Shown in pieces: positions 59,556 to 64,000 of a DNA stretch of 64,000 nt. The notes under the pieces were generated by a model, which was not told the DNA's origin, did not search any database, and saw only the letters and a program-made list of their open reading frames with translations. The translations under genes and the position numbers were made by a program. Positions within the stretch are counted from its first letter, which is position 1. Each line of letters begins with the position of its first letter. This stretch comes from Sipunculus nudus (taxonomy: Eukaryota > Annelida > Sipuncula > Golfingiida > Sipunculidae): positions 12,876,882 to 12,940,881 of the forward strand of contig CM049317.1 in assembly GCA_026874595.1 (NCBI GenBank), read 5' to 3'.

Positions 59556-60229
59556 CTGATTGATCGGAATTTCACAAAATCTTTCAGGCATTTTGGGAAT
59601 CGTTTAGACTATTTTGTGGATCGTTACATGGTCCGGATCCAGGAAGGTCATCAAGGAATTTTCACAGATGTGCAGATGTACGAATTAACCTGAGAATATT
59701 CGCCGAATAAATATATTCAAATACGGTTTGTGTGGAGTATCCAATAATAATGACCCTCTAGTTGGCGGAGGCTTGCATTCCTTGAAATGCTCATTTCTAG
59801 TTTACAGTAAAAATTAATGAATTCGTCATTGTCGATGACACTTAAACTCTAATATACGGCCACAAAATGCCTGTTGCTTTAAATTATTTGTTTAATGGAT
59901 TCCTTTCCTACCGTCCACGCTTACACCCCCTGTTAAAACATTATATGGTACGGTAATTGACAATACTGTTATACAAGTACGAAAAAAGTTTCACCCTTTG
60001 TTTCTTCAAAAAAATCTCACCATTAATTATAAAAATAAAATTTCATTATCTATTATTAAACTGACTCTGACCTATATTCTGCAAGCATTAGCATAGGCAT
60101 AATCATCTAAATTGCGTAACATAGCCAGAAATGAAATCGCTCAAGGCCCATTACATATTTTAGCACACGACTTGATATAATCTAAATCGCTATATATTTT
60201 AAATAATTACAAGTAAGCGATGCAAACAG

Positions 60230-60970
60230 ATATAGGAGAGTCATAATTTGGTCACTGTATATGTCAGACAGGGCAAAAATTGAATCCGTTAAGCCTAGAA
60301 CCTTCTAAATCAACATCAAGAGACTTCCAGCGCAAATCTCTAAAAAGTAGATCATGGTGACCTATATTCTGCGAGCCACTAGCAATTATATTTGTTAGCG
60401 TTACAATCTTGAAATGTAACATTCAAAAATCAACTTGGAAGTCTGAAATAAGGTCATTGTGAACAAAATATGATTTTCAGGCCCCAGACAATCAGGCAGG
60501 GTACACATTGTAACCCTAAAACGTTCTGATGTAATACCCAGAGAAATCTCCTCGGAAACCTGTCATTAATTTATGGTGACCTATTTTCTTCGAGCAACGG
60601 ACCAAAATGGCGGATCTCGGCACCCAGACAGTCAGCCATGGCACAAACCTTTACTTATACCTAGAAACTTCTAAAGTGATATGTATGGAGGTCTCCAGCA
60701 AGTCTCAGAACTTTGCATCTTGACATTAGTCTGTAGGTTTTAAGGAAAATCGTACCGATCGGACCTAGAACTTCCTTATTAAAAAATCCAAATAATTTCT
60801 ATGAAAATCTCCTTTAGTACCTGAGATTTTGCCATGATGATCAATATTCTGCAAGCCACGACGGTCAGGCAGGGCACAGACCTAAGTTGTTGAACCTAGA
60901 AACGTCTTTGAGCGTCCGAAATAAGGTCAAACTAACATATATTCTGAATATTTGAAAGAACATGGTTTGT
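60230..60970 (-). repeat. Diverged 155 bp-type repeat array, reverse orientation
   Basis: On the minus strand several copies show the order AATATAGGTCA.CATGATC/ACC, a GGAGATTT or AGAGATTTGCG block, TTCTAGG(C/T) and a TTTGTGCCCTG(T/C)CTGA block. Clear copies lie around 60260-60400, 60440-60600 and 60600-60720. They are more diverged than in the 820-2725 array. Confidence 0.6.
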
Positions 60971-61033
60971 CTACAAAAACAGATTTGGGAACCAGGGAGG
61001 TTCTTATAAACATTTTGATTTTTAGCACTCTGG

Positions 61034-61175
61034 AAGTTACTTTTCCCTTTGTTCTAGGTTCCTTCACAAAGGAATTTCACCAGATCATAACATCAAAAAT
61101 AAAAAAGTTACTTTTCTCTTTGTTCTAGGTTCCTTCACAAAGGAATTTCACCAGATCATAACATCAAAAATAATA
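61034..61175. repeat. 71 bp tandem duplication
   Basis: Two copies with GTTACTTTTC.CTTTGTTC, TAGGTTCCTTCACAAAGG and TTCACCAGATCATAACATC. They are almost identical, so the duplication is recent. It lies in the gene B intron next to the 61296 donor. Confidence 0.9.
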
Positions 61176-61295
61176 CATGCATCGCTCATCCGTTATGGCC
61201 CATGGCCCCTTTTTTTTTTCTTTTCTACAAAGCATCAAATACAAAAGGAACAGATGGGGTCGAAGCATACTCACTTGGTACCGTCTGTTGCTTAC

Positions 61296-61453
61296 CGAGT
61301 AGTGTCCTGTCCCGGGGCATCCTCCTGTATACACTAACATATGTCTCTCCGCCCCCACATCGTTCACCGTGGTCACCTGGACAAGGTGTGTCACACGTTT
61401 CCAAAGAGAGAGTTGGCGAATCTTCCAACGTCACACCACAGTGACATTTAGTC
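61296..61453 (-). CDS. Gene B WSC domain, C-terminal half exon
   Basis: Second half of the clear WSC domain of gene B. Acceptor TATCTTTATAG, donor CTCG|GTAAGC, length 158 nt (1 + 52 codons + 1). The peptide starts TKCHCGVTLED (Cys-x-Cys-Gly), then LETCDTPCPGDHGERCGGG, then TYVSVYRR. C-x3-C-x-G-x4-5-C-G-G ... S-V-Y is the textbook WSC ending. It joins 62259-62454 through GG|G (Gly). Same phase layout as all gene A domains. Confidence 0.88.
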
Positions 61454-62258
61454 CTATAAAGATAAAAATAAATTAAAAATACGTGCTCGGAGAAAAGCCG
61501 AAATTAATTTCTCTCAATAAAACAAGAAAAAGAAAACTATGTCACTAACGCAGATGTAGCAAAGTATGTACACTAGGTTTTAAAACTGGGAATTATCAGT
61601 TAACACACTCTTGGTGACACTAGCAGTTTAAAATGTGACATGAATGTTACATTTGAATAAATGCATGTGTATAAAATTAATCAAGTGTTGGAAAGGGGGA
61701 AAAGTAAAATGAAATGTACAATGTTTAACAAGCTGAGATGATTTTATGAAGTTTAATTGAAAACTTCCTTTCATCGGTGCCCTCTGATGAATTATATGAC
61801 ATTTATTCATCCGTCCTGATCTACCAAAGTCCAATACCCTATCAATATATCTTGTCGGATATATTGGTCATGATACCATTTCGTACCAGCATTTAGTTTA
61901 AAGGATTTGACAGGGCATTCAATGAACCATAGGTCAAATTTTAGAATGCAACATAGTAATATAAATACCATCATTATTCATTCATTGAAAAATAACGACT
62001 GACACAGAACTGTATCTTAGTGTTTGGCATAAACATAATTTGTTCTTTATACCTTACCGATAGTTATCTGTAAGGGCATCCATCAAAGTACTATTTTTAA
62101 AACCCTCCTTATTCAATAACCGATTTTATTAATGTTAAACGTTAAAACAGAAGTGGATAGTGACGTATAATATGATGCAGTTCTGTAGCGATCTCATCAT
62201 CGTATTACATCATATTGTAGTATAGAGAAGATTTCAATATTCATTGCGAGTCACTTAC
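61454..62258. other. Intron inside the gene B WSC domain
   Basis: AT-rich, about 800 bp, nothing recognised. The minus-strand frame at 61628-61834 is not supported. Confidence 0.45.
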
Positions 62259-62454
62259 CCTTGAAAAACATGAATATATTCCGCCCCCTTTGGACACAGG
62301 TGGGCACACAAAGCCGGAGACATCATCTTGCTGTGTGTGTGTTGAAGTTTGCATCTATCAAGTCGTAACAGTGGTTCTATAGCACATTCCTTAGGCAGGA
62401 AGTCTATCAAGTTGAAACATCCGACTGTCGATGGCTTAGAAAATGGTGCCTTAT
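62259..62454 (-). CDS. Gene B WSC domain, N-terminal half exon
   Basis: First half of the gene B WSC domain. Acceptor GTGTGTTGCAG, donor CAAGG|GTAAGT, length 196 nt (2 + 64 codons + 2). The peptide has a short Ser/Pro lead, then STVGCFNLIDFLPKE (V-G-C-F opening). It ends MMSPALCAHLCPKGAEYIHV, with CAHLC the C-x3-C pair and the Tyr near the split. Two further cysteines (KECAIE, DRCKLQ) lie in the loop, as in WSC4 of gene A. Confidence 0.85.
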
Positions 62455-63771
62455 CTGCAACACACGGAAAATAATGAGGAAAACCCCAGACAAGGCTTGG
62501 CTATAAGATTTCGATTCAAATAGTTAGTTAAAAAATAGAATATAAATAGTCATTTTCGGGGGATTAAAGAGTTCACAGGAGCAGACAAATCAAAAACACC
62601 ATTTCTTAAATTTATTGCGGAATAAGCTCCGAGTAGATCGAAGTGAAAGTGACTATTCAAAGAATGGTTTTGACAAAGTAGCGTTGTGTTATATTTGTTC
62701 TCTATGTAACATAGTTTATGATATAAAACCTTAATGACATATAGCACTGTCAAGTATAAAATAAGAAATAGTTAATCCTGGTTGCATTATTAAGGAATAT
62801 GACGCACTATGAAAATGGTACATATGCTCAATACAAATCGTTTATTGCTTGAGTCATAACAGCGTTTGATGTGAAGCCACTACTATAAATATGCAGCTTT
62901 GACAGCATGGCAGCCTACTTTCCAGTAACGGTCCATGGGCCAGAAAGTGAAATTTCTATGTTCCCACTAGCTGGCTGTTTTAAGGTGTCCTTTACTCATT
63001 TCAAGGTGTTTCCAAACATATAAATAGAGCAAAAACCCCTGAAAATTCCCTTTTTGCAAACCAAATACTCCGTTTTAAAATTAATCTGGAGTGACTTTGC
63101 GCCAGTATATGGAAAATAATAATTTGTTAATAATATCATGTATCAATATTGCATGATTTTGACACAAAGAGAATTTTTTTTTATAATTACTGTTCTGCTC
63201 CGAGAAATTGATACCCTATAATACTGAATTTATTTCCATAAAAGTTGTTACCTGCCGTGTGTTCTTTATACCAAATGCAATACTTGTAATATTTCAGATA
63301 TATTATTTGGTTCTTACTTCTTTAACACAAATATCCCAAATGCATTCCGACCAGTATCCCTAAATGTGAAAAATAACACTATAGTAACAAAAACAAATAT
63401 TTTCAGTCATTTTATTTTCAATGTGCCTCTTGCTTTACACCTGCAAATCTTGTTATAAGAGCAAGATCTATGTGTGATTGAAGTTGCGGATGTGTCTATT
63501 AATATAATTTATTAATAAAATTTATGATCCTAAAAATGCAAGAAAATAAAAAAAAATTAATTCAGGGGTCTTAGCTTCCTTTAAAATTCACAATATCAAA
63601 GTGTAATTGATATATATATGCAGTACTACACAATTATTTGATTTTCGTTGTTGTAAGTAAATGAGACTGAGCCATGCAGGGTTCTTCTACTTCATCAGAA
63701 AAAAAACAGCTTTACCAACGCTATAGTGTATTTTGCTTCATACCTTCAAGTATAAGAAAATAATAGCATAC
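62455..63771. other. Gene B intron
   Basis: AT-rich with no recognised exon. The 63772 mini-exon and the 62454 exon join in frame directly. Confidence 0.4.
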
Positions 63772-63804
63772 CTGGTCCTGGTTTCACTTTCTTTTTTCTT
63801 TCAA
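63772..63804 (-). CDS. Gene B Lys-rich mini-exon
   Basis: A 33 nt candidate exon (2 + 10 codons + 1). The acceptor is TTTCTCCCAG and the donor CCAG|GTATGC, giving ERKKKVKPGP. It is a phase 1-1 exon that keeps frame with 62259-62454 and with the 63976 exon. It looks like a short basic linker before the WSC domain. It is too short for any homology test. Confidence 0.45.
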
Positions 63805-63975
63805 CTGGGAGAAATTAAATGTAATGTTTAATATCCCCTATAATAATGACAACATGACGTTATTTGTATATATGCTATTATGGTATAAAGTTAAGCAATG
63901 TTTATTGTTCATAAGTGTATTTCTCGATAAAGTTATTTGTTTTGAGTCTTGCCGCTTAAAATAACTACAATTTAC

Positions 63976-64000
63976 CTGTACTTCCTTTATTTTTTTTACC
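63976..64000 (-). CDS. Gene B Lys-rich exon, cut by the window edge
   Basis: Read on the minus strand, the sequence up to donor ACAG|GTAAAT is open in the required phase and encodes GKKNKGST, similar in composition to the 63772 mini-exon. Its upstream end is outside the window, so gene B starts beyond it. Confidence 0.4.

Larger units (their letters stand above)
59239..61295. other. Gene B intron
   Basis: Contains a G-run at 59401-59416, the tandem repeats listed separately (59420, 60230, 61034) and otherwise AT-rich DNA. No exon is seen. Confidence 0.4.

Noticed and set aside
59502-59693. Plus-strand open frame near the G-run
   Set aside because: It starts inside a 68 bp tandem duplication and shows no domain or splice support.

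Overview
The window looks like nuclear DNA of a marine invertebrate, most probably a mollusc. It is AT-rich, with intron-exon structure, abundant (AT)n microsatellites, many small dispersed repeats with GGTCAAAGGTCA-like motifs, tRNA-derived SINE-like repeats and two DIRS-type retroelements. The species cannot be read from the sequence. There is no bacterial-style gene organisation, and most long open frames are chance or belong to retroelements.

The host genes are on the minus strand and were assembled by hand from splice sites, phase and cysteine patterns. They encode secreted multi-domain proteins built of WSC-type cysteine-rich modules. Each clear WSC domain is split over two exons. The N-terminal half begins after a phase 1 intron and ends at a phase 2 intron. 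The C-terminal half begins after that phase 2 intron and ends at a phase 1 intron. Gene B (upstream, start outside the window) runs from position 64000 down to a probable stop at 53821. It has Lys-rich mini-exons (63976-64000, 63772-63804), one clear WSC domain (62259-62454 + 61296-61453), a long basic Pro/Lys linker (58843-59238) and a tentative degenerate WSC-like end (54620-54704 + 53821-53950). Gene A starts with a probable signal-peptide exon (44298-44424). It continues with WSC1 (41578-41746 + 35494-35654), WSC2 (31322-31499 + 29935-30092), WSC3 (26144-26312 + 24282-24418), WSC4 (7110-7302 + 6403-6578), a linker exon (5614-5793) and another exon (3741-3911), and probably leaves the window. 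Every confident exon junction keeps frame.

Two DIRS-like retroelements are present. The first (about 17902-22842, minus strand) lies inside the 17 kb WSC3-WSC4 intron. It has gag-like, RT/RNase H and tyrosine recombinase ORFs, inverted terminal repeats and an internal region complementary to both ends. Its pol frame has two frameshifts and one stop. The second (about 46359-49741, plus strand) lies between the two genes. It is heavily broken and its recombinase lacks the C-terminal catalytic part.

The rest is introns and intergenic DNA filled with repeats. At 820-2725 is a tandem array of about 155 bp units carrying palindromes that match AGGTCAnnnTGACCT. Other items are nested inverted repeats at 24990-25880, a pogo/Tigger-like MITE at 31016-31182, two palindromic MITE copies (36368, 41085), SINE-like repeats (32335, 51040), several minisatellites, and a GC-rich decayed open frame at 52080-52615.
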